Shown here: positions 25,257-34,623 of the stretch, piece by piece
Numbering within the stretch: the first letter of the stretch is position 1
Layout of the letters: every line of letters starts with the position of its first letter
Assembly (NCBI GenBank): GCA_020634515.1
Contig: JACKBL010000009.1
Coordinates: 124,001-188,000 of the forward strand
Source of the DNA: Ardenticatenales bacterium
Lineage (GTDB): Bacteria; Chloroflexota; Anaerolineae; Promineifilales; Promineifilaceae
Length of the DNA: 64,000 bases
Direction of reading: 5' to 3'
Made by a program: the position numbers and the translations under genes
Notes under the pieces: generated by a model
Databases searched by the model: none
The model's input: only the letters and a program-made list of their open reading frames with translations
Told to the model about the DNA's origin: nothing

Positions 25257-26699
25257 TCATGGCGTGATGACGGGGAATAGTTGTTCCAGCCATTGCAGCG
25301 GATTGACGGGATGGTTCATGATGCGCACGTCCCAGTGTAAGTGGGGTCCGGTGGAAAGGCCGGTTGTGCCCAATTCGCCGATCACCTGCCCAGCTTCCAC
25401 GTGGTCGCCCACGTTGACTTCCAGTTTTTGCAGGTGGTAGTAGCCGGTCATGACGCCCAGGCCGTGGTCAATGATGATCACATTGCCGCGCACTTGCATG
25501 GGTTGGCTGGCGACGATTGTGCCGGCATTAGGGGCGAGGACTTTTGTGCCGGCATAATCCGCAAAATCCGTGCCGCTGTGAAAACTATCGTAGGGGCCGC
25601 CATTATACGAGCGGGCAATGCCATACCCCGCCGTAATCTGCGTACCGCTGATAATGGGCTGCTGGAACAGCCCCGTCCACTGCTGCACCGGCGTAAATTG
25701 ACCGTAAATCGAGGCCAATAGCTCATTTTCCGCATTCACCACATCGGGAGCCAGCAAATACCCCTTCTCTTCGGGAACTGTCAACTCCTGCCGCCCGTAA
25801 TCATATGCGTCCACCTGTACCCATTGGCGCAGCGGCGTCCACGGGCGACTACCGCTGCCGCCCAGCATCAGTTCATACACGCCTGGCCTGGTGAATGCGC
25901 CCAGGCCAATCATCGTGATAAAGCCATCGCCATAGGGCGCAAATTGCAGCGATTGGTCCAGAAATTGGCCGCTGGGCTGCCCATCCAGGTTGTTTTGTAC
26001 GTACAGCGACATAGCCCGCCCCTGCTGTACGGGGAGGGGACCGAGTTCGACGCGCACCCAGTCGCCGGGCAAGTCCTGGAAGCGGGCGTCACCGGGGAGG
26101 CGCAGGCGCTGACCGGCGTAAAGCTGCGTTGGATAGGGAAGCTCGTTGAATTGGGCCAGGGCCATGGGGGTCATGTCGGCGGCGGCGGCCAGCATGAGGA
26201 GCGATTCCCCCGGCTGCACCAGATGCGGGCGACCGGTGAGGGGGACGGGGCTGGAAGAACCGGTGCGGCTGATGATGGTCAGGGATTTGCCGGCAATCAA
26301 CTCGCGTGGATTCAGTAGACGATTGGCGGCGACGATGTCGGCGACGGTGGTATTGAAATCCGCCGCCAGGCTTTCCAGGGTGTCGCCCAACCGCACCACG
26401 TAATTGGCGTCAAATGGGTCGCCGCTGGTGTCGGGTATTATCAGTTCTTGCCCTACGTAGAGGAAACTGGGGTCGGCGATGCTGTTTGCTTGCAGCAGGC
26501 GCTCCACGCTCAGGCCATAATCGCCGGCAATGCTGGTGAGCGTTTCTCCATCCTGAACGATGTGGACTTTGGGGATGGGCGGTTCCGCCGGGGCGGCCTC
26601 CGTGGGGGCGGGCGTGGGGTCCGCCGTTTGGGCCAGGGCGGTGGGCGCCACGGCCAGCAGGGCGATAAGGCTAAGAATGAGAAGAAGTCGTTTGCTCAT
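25257..26699 (-). CDS. Secreted LysM and M23 peptidoglycan endopeptidase
   Basis: 480 residues: a signal peptide (MSKRLLLILSLIALLAVAPTALA), then three LysM domains (near residues 45-90, 98-145 and 155-205), a beta-rich central domain and a C-terminal peptidase M23 domain. The zinc ligands are visible in HSGTDF and GPHLHWD. LysM binds glycan strands, and M23 cuts peptide crosslinks in the cell wall. No inactive substitution is visible in the metal site. It precedes the PEBP lipoprotein gene. Confidence 0.92.
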   Translation of the reverse strand: MSKRLLLILSLIALLAVAPTALAQTADPTPAPTEAAPAEPPIPKVHIVQDGETLTSIAGDYGLSVERLLQANSIADPSFLYVGQELIIPDTSGDPFDANYVVRLGDTLESLAADFNTTVADIVAANRLLNPRELIAGKSLTIISRTGSSSPVPLTGRPHLVQPGESLLMLAAAADMTPMALAQFNELPYPTQLYAGQRLRLPGDARFQDLPGDWVRVELGPLPVQQGRAMSLYVQNNLDGQPSGQFLDQSLQFAPYGDGFITMIGLGAFTRPGVYELMLGGSGSRPWTPLRQWVQVDAYDYGRQELTVPEEKGYLLAPDVVNAENELLASIYGQFTPVQQWTGLFQQPIISGTQITAGYGIARSYNGGPYDSFHSGTDFADYAGTKVLAPNAGTIVASQPMQVRGNVIIIDHGLGVMTGYYHLQKLEVNVGDHVEAGQVIGELGTTGLSTGPHLHWDVRIMNHPVNPLQWLEQLFPVITP

Positions 26700-26814
26700 A
26701 ATGACGATGATTTAGAACACGAACGGCGGGCAGGGAGAAGGGTCATGGGAAGCTCTGTTAGCCTGTTTTGCCCGACCGGCCTGTGTTTGGGAGACAGGCG
26801 CGCTCCGCTTTGGC

Positions 26815-27183
26815 TTATGCCTGGACAAAGGTGAGGGTGTCGCCGATGCGCACGTGGCGCAAGATGGCGGGCGCGGTTTCGATGACGTAGCGGGCGGGGG
26901 CGGCGGGGATGTAGGAGAGTCGCCACGGCTTTGCCAGGACGGTGTGGACAACGATGCCGGCATCATTGACCCACACCACCCCCAATGGCATGAACACAAA
27001 CAGCATGTGAATGGACGTGTTCAGGCGGCTGTCTTCTTTCTCCACCAGCACCAACCCCTCACCGTCGGCCAGGTGGCGGCGAAACGTGAACCCGCGCAGA
27101 CGGCTGGCGAACGTGTCGCACCACCTGGCCCGCGCCAGCAGCGTCTCACCGGTTTCTGCGTGAATAATGTGACGATAGATCAT
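26815..27183 (-). CDS. DUF192 family protein
   Basis: 122 residues, starting at MIYRHIIHAETGE. The family hallmarks are AERLRGF-like ASRLRGFTF and a MLFVFMPLGVVWVNDAG stretch, followed by ILRHVRIGDTLTF. DUF192 proteins are small, often exported beta-rich proteins of unknown role. No signal peptide is present here. The start codon is directly adjacent to a heptamer microsatellite, so the upstream ribosome site is replaced by repeat sequence. Confidence 0.82.
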   Translation of the reverse strand: MIYRHIIHAETGETLLARARWCDTFASRLRGFTFRRHLADGEGLVLVEKEDSRLNTSIHMLFVFMPLGVVWVNDAGIVVHTVLAKPWRLSYIPAAPARYVIETAPAILRHVRIGDTLTFVQA

Positions 27184-27243
27184 GAAGTATGAGGTATGAG
27201 GTATGAGGTATGAGGTAGGAGGTAGGAGGTAGGAGGTAGGAGG
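27184..27243. repeat. Heptamer microsatellite (GTATGAG / GTAGGAG)
   Basis: About four copies of GTATGAG and then about four of GTAGGAG lie between the start of the DUF192 gene and the end of the enoyl-CoA hydratase gene. The complementary unit CTCATAC recurs on the other side of that gene at 28071-28134, in the opposite orientation. Confidence 0.9.
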
Positions 27244-27251
27244 TGTGCCGC

Positions 27252-28046
27252 TCATTTTCCTTTGAATTCGGGGGGGCGGCGGGTGAGGAAGGCCTGTACG
27301 CCTTCCTGGAAGTCGGCGCTGGACATGAGGTGGCTTTGCGCCCATCCTTCCAGCATCAGGCCGCGGTCGATGTCCGCCAGCCCGTCCACGACGCGCTTGG
27401 CCATGCCCACGGCCAGGGGTGCGGATTGGCTGATTTCGGCGGCCAGTTCTTCGCCGCGCGCCAGCAGGTCCGCCGCGGGCGCGACGTGGTTGACGATACC
27501 CCACCGCTCGGCCCAGGCGGCGTCGATGTGACGCCCGCTGAAGATCAGCTCTTTGGCCCGTCCGGGACCGACGAGGCGGGTGAGGCGGGTGGTTCCGCCG
27601 ACGTCGGGGATGATGCCCAGGCGCGTTTCCGGCAGCCCCAGCATGGCGTCATCGGCGGCGATGCGGATGTCGCAGGCGAGTGCCAGTTCCAGGGCCAGGC
27701 CGAGGCAGTAGCCGTGCAGCAGGGCGATGGTCGGTTTTTCCAATCGCTCCAGTTGGGTGAGGATGGCCTGGAAGTCGTGGGTGATGGTGCGCATTTGCCG
27801 CATCCAGGTGTCGCCATATTTTTGGGCGAGGAGGAGGAAGCTGCTGACGTCAATGCCGGCACTAAACACCTTCCCCGCGCCCCGAATCAACACCACCCGC
27901 GCTTCCGCTGCGCGCCCCGCCTGCGCCACCGCCGCCCCAAACTGCTCATAAAGCGGCAAATTAATCGCATTCCGTTTATCCGGGCGATTCAGCGTAATCT
28001 CAAAAATCGTCCCCCGCCGTTCCGTCAAAACAAGTTGTTCCATCAT
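27252..28046 (-). CDS. Enoyl-CoA hydratase/isomerase family protein
   Basis: 264 residues, crotonase fold, cytoplasmic. The oxyanion-hole segments are GAGKVFSAGIDVSSF and GLALELALACDIRIA (the ALACDIRIA region). The conserved ETRLGIIPDVGGTTRL follows, and the ARA/RGE helices come near the end. The reaction is hydration of enoyl-CoA in beta-oxidation or a related CoA rearrangement. An acyl-CoA dehydrogenase and an acyl-CoA ligase lie 4-6 kb away on the same strand, consistent with fatty-acid use. Confidence 0.88.
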   Translation of the reverse strand: MMEQLVLTERRGTIFEITLNRPDKRNAINLPLYEQFGAAVAQAGRAAEARVVLIRGAGKVFSAGIDVSSFLLLAQKYGDTWMRQMRTITHDFQAILTQLERLEKPTIALLHGYCLGLALELALACDIRIAADDAMLGLPETRLGIIPDVGGTTRLTRLVGPGRAKELIFSGRHIDAAWAERWGIVNHVAPAADLLARGEELAAEISQSAPLAVGMAKRVVDGLADIDRGLMLEGWAQSHLMSSADFQEGVQAFLTRRPPEFKGK

Positions 28047-28070
28047 ACCTTTCCCATTAACCTCCCCACA

Positions 28071-28134
28071 CCTTCATACCTCATACCTTCATACCTCATA
28101 CCTTCATACCTCATACCTTCATACCTCATACCTA
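28071..28134. repeat. 15-bp microsatellite (CTTCATACCTCATAC)
   Basis: About four copies of a 15-bp unit made of two related heptamers. It overlaps the 3' end of the CtaG gene: the last codons (R-Y-E-V) and the TGA stop are encoded by the repeat, so array slippage would change the C-terminus. Confidence 0.9.
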
Positions 28135-29030
28135 TTAATCCCCGGCGCCAACATCGCCTCCGGCGTATCCCAGGCCGCTCTTGGCTGCCACGGCTTCTTT
28201 TCCTCGATGTCTAACCATTGACTCAGTAGCCAGACGGCGGCATACGTGAACGTGACGCCGCCGACCATCCAGGTGACTGCGCCGCCCAGGTGGAAGCTCT
28301 CCAACGGCGTGATGGTGAGCCAGGGAAGGGCGGGCGTAGGGTAATTGTACTCTGTATGCTCTGTAAACAGGAAGAAAAGGCCGCTGATTTTGATGGGCAG
28401 CGCGCCAATGGCGGTGTAGGCGATGTGCGGGATGCGCGGCAGCGGCTGGTGCAGGCGGGGCGTGGCGGCGGTGATGTGCCACCAGTAGAGCGCGCCGGCG
28501 GCGGCCAGGCTGAGCAGGGCTAGATCGCGCAGCCAGGGGTGGTCCAGTGTGGTTTGGTGCAGCGTGGGGTCGTACCACAGCCAGGCGGCGGCGACGAAGG
28601 CCAGCAGAACGGGACCTTTGCCGGTGACGCGGCGTAATCGCTCCGGCCAGTGATGGTGTGTTTCTCGTTGTTGTCGCAGGTGGGCGCGCCAGGATGCCGG
28701 CATTCCATACCACAAAAACGGTAGCGGATTGGGGATGAAAAAGAGGCAAGGGATGAGGGTGAGCAGCAGCAAATGCTGCGCCACGCCCAGGAAAAAGAAC
28801 TGCGTCGCCAGGTAATCCAGGGGAGAAACGAGGCTGATGAGGAGCAGCAGCAAGCTGGCGAGGAAGATGGACAGGAGACCGGGGGAGGCGAGAGCTTGCA
28901 GCGCGTGGCTGTCCGGCGGCTGTTTGCGCAGCCATAACCAGCCGCGGACGTAGAAAATGCCGGCAATCACCGCAAACAGTATCACCAACGGGCGCATATG
29001 CCACGACAGCGTGAGGATATTCATGCTCAT
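28119..29030 (-). CDS. ctaG: Cytochrome c oxidase assembly factor, CtaG (caa3-type) family
   Basis: 303 residues with about seven hydrophobic helices, plasma membrane. The family pattern is visible in the first helix (LSWHMRPLVILFAV), the later VAQHLLLLTLIPCLFF with its conserved His, and YDPTLHQTTLDHPWLRD. CtaG of the caa3 type helps fit copper into the terminal oxidase. I start at MSMNILTLSWHM; a TTG seven codons earlier is possible. The stop codon lies inside a microsatellite. No oxidase subunit gene is in the window. Confidence 0.85.
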   Translation of the reverse strand: MSMNILTLSWHMRPLVILFAVIAGIFYVRGWLWLRKQPPDSHALQALASPGLLSIFLASLLLLLISLVSPLDYLATQFFFLGVAQHLLLLTLIPCLFFIPNPLPFLWYGMPASWRAHLRQQRETHHHWPERLRRVTGKGPVLLAFVAAAWLWYDPTLHQTTLDHPWLRDLALLSLAAAGALYWWHITAATPRLHQPLPRIPHIAYTAIGALPIKISGLFFLFTEHTEYNYPTPALPWLTITPLESFHLGGAVTWMVGGVTFTYAAVWLLSQWLDIEEKKPWQPRAAWDTPEAMLAPGINRYEV

Positions 29031-29102
29031 GCCGCTAAGTGTATCAAACAAAGGCGGAAGGCAGAAGGAAGAAAGCGGAAGGGCGGGCTTTCCTACAAAC
29101 CT

Positions 29103-30389
29103 TTAATCTGTAGTGGCGGTCACCAGCGGGACCACGCGCGTCATCGCCAGCCAGGCGAGAGCCATAAAGACCATGCTGAAGGGGTAGAGCCAGCGGTACT
29201 GGTCGCCAAGTGTGTCCACGACGACGCCGCCCAGGGTGGGGCCGAGGACGGCGGCTAACTGGGAGGAGAAGTAGTAGAGGCCGGTGTACGCGCCGATCTT
29301 GCGTTCGTCGCCGTAATCGTAGACGAGGGGCAGGCTGTTGACGTTGACCAGTGCCCAGAAAATGCCGGCAATCACCAACACCACCACAAACGTCACCGTC
29401 CCCTGAATCACGAAATAACTGAGCGCAAACAACAGCGTCAGCCCCAGCAGCCCCGTCTGAATCGTGCGCCGCCGCCCCCATCGCGTCCCCAACAGCCCCG
29501 CCGGCCACGCCATCAACGCGAAGGCAATCGGAACCGCGCCCGCCAGGATGGACGCCCGCCCCGCTTCGATCCCCAGCGTAAAAACGGCAAACGACGACAG
29601 CCCCGCCTCCAGCGCATTAAAGCCCATGAACCAGAACAGGATCGCCAGCAGCACCCACAACCCGCTCTTATCCGATTGGGCGAACATCAGGCGCAAATGC
29701 GTCAGCACCCCCGACAGTTCCGCCTCGCGCGCCTCCTGCGCGTGCCCCAACGTGCGCGGCTCGCGCACCAGGGCCACGGCTACCCCCAACGCCAACACCA
29801 ACAACGCCGCCCCCATGATGAACGGCGCCGACCGTCCTAGCCGCGTGAACAACATGCCGCCGAGGACAAACGCCAGGATCGCGCCCAACCCGCCCATCAG
29901 GTTGATGATGCCGTTGGCTTTGCTGCGTTCGGCAGGCGTGTACAGGTCGCCCAGCCAGGCAACGGTGGGGGAGCGGAAGAGGGCCATGCCCACGTTGGTG
30001 ATCAGGATGAAGGCCGCCAGCGCCAGCGCCGTTTTCGCCAGGGGAATGGACACAAACCCCAGCACGGCGATGGGCACGCCCAGGATGATCCACCCTTTGC
30101 GGCGGCCAAAGCGGTTCCAGGTGTGGTCGCTGCGCTCGCCCACCCAGGGCTGCACGAACACGTTGATCAGGTTGTCCCACGTCATGATGAACAGGGCCAG
30201 CGAGGGTGGCAGGGCGAAACCGACCACGGCGGGGATTTCGCGCCCTGCCGCCAGCAGTTGCCGCTCAAATTCCGGGTTGCCTGCCTGCAAAAAAATGGGG
30301 ATGTACTGGTTGAAGATGGGCCAGATAATGCTGATGCCCAGGAATCCGAACCCGACGATGGCCGTTTTTTTGTAATCAAACTTCGCCAT
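29103..30389 (-). CDS. MFS transporter, GPH/sugar-cation-like
   Basis: 428 residues with about twelve membrane spans. The start MAKFDYKKTAIVGFGFLGIS and the loop WVGERSDHTWNRFGRRKGWI (conserved D-R-GRR region between spans 2 and 3) resemble GPH and SLC45-like sucrose or oligosaccharide carriers. A GGAGGG ribosome site sits before the ATG. The substrate is unknown; no catabolic gene is adjacent. It is followed by CtaG at a 72-bp distance. Confidence 0.82.
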   Translation of the reverse strand: MAKFDYKKTAIVGFGFLGISIIWPIFNQYIPIFLQAGNPEFERQLLAAGREIPAVVGFALPPSLALFIMTWDNLINVFVQPWVGERSDHTWNRFGRRKGWIILGVPIAVLGFVSIPLAKTALALAAFILITNVGMALFRSPTVAWLGDLYTPAERSKANGIINLMGGLGAILAFVLGGMLFTRLGRSAPFIMGAALLVLALGVAVALVREPRTLGHAQEAREAELSGVLTHLRLMFAQSDKSGLWVLLAILFWFMGFNALEAGLSSFAVFTLGIEAGRASILAGAVPIAFALMAWPAGLLGTRWGRRRTIQTGLLGLTLLFALSYFVIQGTVTFVVVLVIAGIFWALVNVNSLPLVYDYGDERKIGAYTGLYYFSSQLAAVLGPTLGGVVVDTLGDQYRWLYPFSMVFMALAWLAMTRVVPLVTATTD

Positions 30390-30479
30390 TCTTGTTGCCC
30401 TCCAGAAGTCGGGCCTCCCCGCCCGACCCGCCAAACCAGAATTTGAGTACCTTGTCAATGAAGTTTTATTATGACGATT

Positions 30480-30560
30480 GGAGTCGAGGCTTTAGCCGGG
30501 TCAACCCCCATATGTGGCCCGGCTGAAGCTTCGATGCCAAAAACGCCAGCGTCCGACTGT
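30480..30560. repeat. Dispersed palindromic repeat, family C copy 1
   Basis: GAGTCGAGGCTTTAGCCGGG on the left pairs with CCCGGCTGAAGCTTCGA on the right around CATATG. The tail CCAAAAACGCCAGCGTC is shared with the copy near 60.6 kb. Confidence 0.8.
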
Positions 30561-30567
30561 GGGAAAG

Positions 30568-31308
30568 TCAGGCTGGCAGGATGTCCAGCAGTTCGCTCAG
30601 GTAGGTGATGGTGTAATCGGGGGTGACGCCGTTGAGGGCGCGGTCCAGGTGGGGCGGGCGGATGAGGACACTGGTCATGCCGGCATTTTTCGCACCAATC
30701 ACATCATGCGCGGGACGATCCCCCACATACATCGCCTCGTCCGGGGCGGTGTCCAACATCGTCAGCGCCCGCTGGAAAATGGCCGGATGCGGCTTCATGT
30801 AGCCCGTTTCCCCGGACGTGATGCGCACCGGGAAAAACTCCAGCAGATCGTAGATTTCCAACTCAATGTCCCGCATCCACATCGGCGTGAACGAGTTCGT
30901 AATCAGACCCAGCCGATAGCCGCGCCGGCGCAGCGTCGTCAACACCTCATGCGCATCCGGGAAAGGAACCACGCCCGGAATCGGCTGCCAGTCGTATGCT
31001 TGCAGCAGCGCCATCTCGTCAAACTGCCCCATATCAATGCCGCAAGCCCGCAGCGTATAGTTGAGGGCATCTTCGATACGCGCGGCGGTCCAATCCACTC
31101 TGGCCTCGTCCCACACTGCCTCGATAAACTGGATCAATCCCTGGGAGAAATCGGCCAGCGGCGGCAGTTCGTAGCCCAGATCACGCAGATAGGCGTGGAC
31201 GCCGGCGGCGCGTGCTTGCTGAAAGGCGCGCCAGTTCAGCGTCCCTTGCGACCAATCAAGCAGCGTGTCATCCAGATCAAAGATAACGGTTGTGACGGTT
31301 TTGTTCAT
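30568..31308 (-). CDS. HAD superfamily hydrolase (phosphatase)
   Basis: 246 residues, cytoplasmic. Motif I FDLDDTLLDW holds the nucleophile Asp; motif II LGLITNS, motif III Lys (GYMKPHPAIF) and motif IV GDRPAHDV are all intact. The cap is of the helical subfamily I type. Substrates of such enzymes vary (phosphoglycolate, nucleotides, sugar phosphates) and cannot be chosen here. It lies between the MFS carrier and the acyl-CoA dehydrogenase. Confidence 0.9.
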   Translation of the reverse strand: MNKTVTTVIFDLDDTLLDWSQGTLNWRAFQQARAAGVHAYLRDLGYELPPLADFSQGLIQFIEAVWDEARVDWTAARIEDALNYTLRACGIDMGQFDEMALLQAYDWQPIPGVVPFPDAHEVLTTLRRRGYRLGLITNSFTPMWMRDIELEIYDLLEFFPVRITSGETGYMKPHPAIFQRALTMLDTAPDEAMYVGDRPAHDVIGAKNAGMTSVLIRPPHLDRALNGVTPDYTITYLSELLDILPA

Positions 31309-31316
31309 GAATGACC

Positions 31317-31348
31317 AAAACCCGGTTTCTTCTCAGAAACCGGGTTTT
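31317..31348 (-). terminator. Hairpin terminator between two genes
   Basis: AAAACCCGGTTTC and GAAACCGGGTTTTT form a 13-bp stem with a short loop and T runs on both sides. It follows the acyl-CoA dehydrogenase stop by a few bases and is the likely terminator of that gene. Confidence 0.8.
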
Positions 31349-31351
31349 TCC

Positions 31352-32506
31352 CTATTTACGGAACAGTTCGCGCACGATAATGTTGCGCTGAATCTGGCTG
31401 GTGCCTTCGTAAATCTGGAAGATTTTGGCGTCGCGCATCAACTTTTCCACGGGATACTCCGACATGTAGCCATAACCGCCAAATACCTGGACGGCGTTGG
31501 TGGTCACTTTCATGGCGGTATCCGCGGCGTACGCTTTGGCGAAGGCGGCGGCGGTGGTGTTTGCCTGGCCGGCGTCCACGGACCAGGCCGCTTTCCACAT
31601 CAACATGCGCGCGGCTTCCACCTGCATCGCCATCTCCGCGACCATGTGGCCGATGGCCTGGTGCTGCCAGATGGGCTGCCCCATGGTGACGCGCGTCTTG
31701 GCGTATTTGATCGCCTCGTCCAGAGCGCGTTGGGCGACGCCCACGGCGCCCGCGGCCACGCCGGGGCGACTTTTGTCGAACACCTTCATGGCGGTGATGA
31801 AGCCTTCGCCTTCGTTGCCCAGCCGGTGGGTGACGGGCACGCGCACGTTGTCGAAGATGACTTCGGCGGTGTCGGAGGCGTGCTGACCCATCTTGTCAAA
31901 CGGTTTGCCCACGCTGACGCCTTCCCAATCCCGGTCTACGATGAAGGCGCTGATGCCTTTGTACCGTTTGCCGGGGTCGGTGTAGGCGAAGACGGTGTAG
32001 AAGTTGGCTACGGTGGCCCCGGTGATGAAGGTTTTGCTGCCGTTGAGGATGTAGTGGTCTCCATTGAGGCGGGCGGTGGTTTTAATGCCGGCAACATCCG
32101 ACCCCGCTTCTGGTTCTGTGAGACAATAGGCCGCCATCTGCCCGTCGGCCAGCCGCCCCCCATACGTCTCCTTCTGCTCCTCATTGCCGGAGATCAAAAT
32201 CGGCAGCCAGGCCAGCAAACACGCGCCAATCGCCGTACTCATGCCGGAACACCCCCAGGCCAATTGCTCCGTCACCAGAACCTCTTCCAACAAACTCAGC
32301 CCCATGCCGCCATACTTTTCCGGCACGTTCATCGTGGTAAAGCCCAGGGACTGCGCTTTTCTGATCACGGGCCAGGGATATTCGTGGGTTTTGTCGTAAT
32401 GTTCGGCCACGGGCACGATTTCGTTTTGCGCGAAATCCCGCGCCAGTTGCTGAATCATCTGCTGCTCTTCCGCCAGGCGGAAGCCAATCGAACCATTTAC
32501 ACTCAT
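31352..32506 (-). CDS. Acyl-CoA dehydrogenase
   Basis: 384 residues, FAD-dependent. I start at MSVNGSIGFRLAEEQ because AAGGAGTACACA lies before it; longer frames start in low-complexity sequence. The FAD motif segments AYCLTEPEAGSD and KTFITGA are intact, the helical middle is complete, and the catalytic glutamate appears in IYEGTSQIQ. It oxidises acyl-CoA to enoyl-CoA and passes electrons to ETF. The acyl-CoA ligase gene lies upstream on the same strand. Confidence 0.93.
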   Translation of the reverse strand: MSVNGSIGFRLAEEQQMIQQLARDFAQNEIVPVAEHYDKTHEYPWPVIRKAQSLGFTTMNVPEKYGGMGLSLLEEVLVTEQLAWGCSGMSTAIGACLLAWLPILISGNEEQKETYGGRLADGQMAAYCLTEPEAGSDVAGIKTTARLNGDHYILNGSKTFITGATVANFYTVFAYTDPGKRYKGISAFIVDRDWEGVSVGKPFDKMGQHASDTAEVIFDNVRVPVTHRLGNEGEGFITAMKVFDKSRPGVAAGAVGVAQRALDEAIKYAKTRVTMGQPIWQHQAIGHMVAEMAMQVEAARMLMWKAAWSVDAGQANTTAAAFAKAYAADTAMKVTTNAVQVFGGYGYMSEYPVEKLMRDAKIFQIYEGTSQIQRNIIVRELFRK

Positions 32507-32622
32507 TGTGTACTCCTTGATAGTGGACAGTGGGGAGTGAATAGTGGACAGTGGACAGTTGGTAGCTTGTAGTTGATAGTTGGTGGTTGCCACTCACCAC
32601 TCGCCACTTGCCCCTCCCCCAC

Positions 32623-34173
32623 TCACGCCTGCCGCAGTTCCGTCTTCAAAATCTTGCCGGTCGCATTCATGGGCAAGGTGTCGCGGAACTCGACGTGGCG
32701 TGGATATTTGTAGCTGGCCATATTCTCTTTTGACCAGGCGATTAATTCTTCCGCGCTCAATTCGACGTCTGGTTTCAGGACCACAAACGCCTTGATTTCT
32801 TCGCCGTATTGATCATGGGGGATGCCGATCACGGAGGCCAGGCTGATGGCGGGGTGCATCATCAGCACTTCTTCCACCTCGCGCGGGTAAACGTTGAAGC
32901 CGCCGCGAATAATCATGTCCTTGACGCGATCCACGATATACACGTATCCATCTTCATCTTTGCGGCCGATGTCGCCGGTGTGGAACCAGCCGTTGCGAAA
33001 GGCTTCCGCGTTGGCTTCGGGTCGCTTGTAGTACCCTTTCATCACGTTGTGCCCTTTGATCACGATCTCGCCCAGGTCGCCCTGGGGAACTTCGCGGTCT
33101 TCGGGGTCTACAATTTTAATGTCCACGCCCCAGACGGGGATGCCCACGGAGCCGGGCTTGGTGACGCGGTCGGCGCGGTTGAAGGAGGCGACGGGGCTGG
33201 TTTCGGAGAGGCCGTATCCCTCCAGGATGACGACGTTGAACTTTTGCTCGAACGCTTTCATTACTTCCACGGGCATGGCCGCGCCACCGGAGGCGCACAG
33301 GCGCAAATTGCCGGCAATTTTCTCCAAATCATATTTGTCCGCGCCTGGATGGTTGAGCAAAGCCCAGTACATCGTGGGCACGCCGGCAAAGATGGTCACG
33401 TTTTCCGTATCCATGGCCGCCAGCGCCGCGTCCGCGTCAAAGCGGGCCAGCAGGACGAGGGTCGAGCGGGTGTAGAAGCCAGAGTTCATCTGCACCGTTT
33501 GCCCGAAGGAGTGGAACAGGGGCAGCACGATCAGGTGCGTTTCGTGTTCGGCACGCTCGTACATGTTGTCCGCCAGGCGGGCGTTCATGACCATGTTGCT
33601 GTGGGTCAGTTCTGCTCCTTTGGGTCGCCCGGTGGTGCCGCTGGTGTAGAGGATGACGGCGGTGTCGTCGGGGTCCGTGGCGACGGTGTTGAACACAGGC
33701 GGCTGCGTGCCCATCATCATGCCCAGGGTTTGGGTGCCGGCAATCGGGGAAGGTCCGGCGGGGTTGGCTGTGATCATGAAGAAGTGTTCGCAACTGCCGG
33801 CATCCTGGAAGCCGGCGTATCCCATTTGCCCCATGGGGAGCTGCTCGGTGCCTTCGAAGCAAAAATAGGCTTTGGCATCGGAGTCGCTGAGGTGGTAGGC
33901 GATTTCGCGTGGCTTGAGCAGAACGTTGAGGGGAACGACGACCGCGCCTGCTTTCAGGATGCCGTAGTAAATGATGGGGAAGTAGGGGAGGTTGGGGCAA
34001 CTGATGGCGACTTTATCTCCGGGTTGAATGCCGGCATTTACCAACCCATTCGCCACCTGATTTGCCGCGCCATTCACCTGCGCATACGTCAACCGAGTCT
34101 GTCCAAAGACCACGGCATCCCGCCGCGGCACCTCGCGCGTACTGTCTTCAAGCAAAACCGCTAAATTGAGCAT
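32623..34173 (-). CDS. Long-chain/medium-chain fatty-acid-CoA ligase
   Basis: 516 residues of the AMP-binding (ANL) superfamily, complete. The phosphate-binding loop YTSGTTGRPKG lies near residue 180, the GYGLSETSP motif near 320, and the C-terminal lysine loop ATGKILK at the end. It makes acyl-AMP, then acyl-CoA. A strong GGAGG ribosome site precedes the ATG. It is followed by the acyl-CoA dehydrogenase at a 116-bp distance. A low-complexity stretch (AGTGGACAGT-like) lies between them. Confidence 0.93.
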   Translation of the reverse strand: MLNLAVLLEDSTREVPRRDAVVFGQTRLTYAQVNGAANQVANGLVNAGIQPGDKVAISCPNLPYFPIIYYGILKAGAVVVPLNVLLKPREIAYHLSDSDAKAYFCFEGTEQLPMGQMGYAGFQDAGSCEHFFMITANPAGPSPIAGTQTLGMMMGTQPPVFNTVATDPDDTAVILYTSGTTGRPKGAELTHSNMVMNARLADNMYERAEHETHLIVLPLFHSFGQTVQMNSGFYTRSTLVLLARFDADAALAAMDTENVTIFAGVPTMYWALLNHPGADKYDLEKIAGNLRLCASGGAAMPVEVMKAFEQKFNVVILEGYGLSETSPVASFNRADRVTKPGSVGIPVWGVDIKIVDPEDREVPQGDLGEIVIKGHNVMKGYYKRPEANAEAFRNGWFHTGDIGRKDEDGYVYIVDRVKDMIIRGGFNVYPREVEEVLMMHPAISLASVIGIPHDQYGEEIKAFVVLKPDVELSAEELIAWSKENMASYKYPRHVEFRDTLPMNATGKILKTELRQA

Positions 34174-34235
34174 GGGAGCCTCCTTTGAGAGAAGTTGGTG
34201 GTTGGTAGTACCCGTTGTTCCTTCGTCACGGCTAA

Positions 34236-34460
34236 GGACTGGCGATGAAATAGGATACGAAACTGCATCGCCAGTTTGAAGGAGCGGTAAGGAGTGACTA
34301 TACAGGTCATCTGCCCAGATTGGACCAATTTGCTCTGGTTGAATCTTATTGATGTCTACAAAATTGGTCCAATCTCTCGGAGACGTGAATAGTTACGGTA
34401 AGGATTTGATTCCGCTCCTAAGCCCGATTGGACCAATCTCCAGAGAGCGTTAGTAGTTAC
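34236..34460. repeat. Composite repeat island (families D and A copy 3)
   Basis: The left part (34236-34300) is the family D hairpin GGACTGGCGATGAAAT / ACTGCATCGCCAGTTT with AAGGAGCGGTAAGGAG. The right part has family A arms (GATTGGACCAATTT, AAATTGGTCCAATC) and a second partial A unit ending GTTAGTAGTTAC. It lies in the spacer before the PRC-barrel gene. Confidence 0.8.
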
Positions 34461-34623
34461 GTTCCTTCAATAATAATGGTAATTGCAAGGCGGCCAGTGC
34501 GGAAAGCGTTACCCTGCCTGTTTCCCGTCGGCTGTTGACCGTTGACGCCTCGCCGGACGAGTCTATGACGCGCCCATAGTAGTCCGTGGCCGGAAACGCC
34601 CCCTCAACGGCGTTGTGCGGGAA

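Noticed and set aside
27184..28134. Heptamer arrays considered as CRISPR-like
   Set aside because: No spacers; they are simple tandem repeats.
31265..34164. Two long plus-strand open frames (435 and 451 residues) opposite the acyl-CoA dehydrogenase and ligase
   Set aside because: Both lie antisense to strongly recognisable genes; high GC makes long antisense frames common here.
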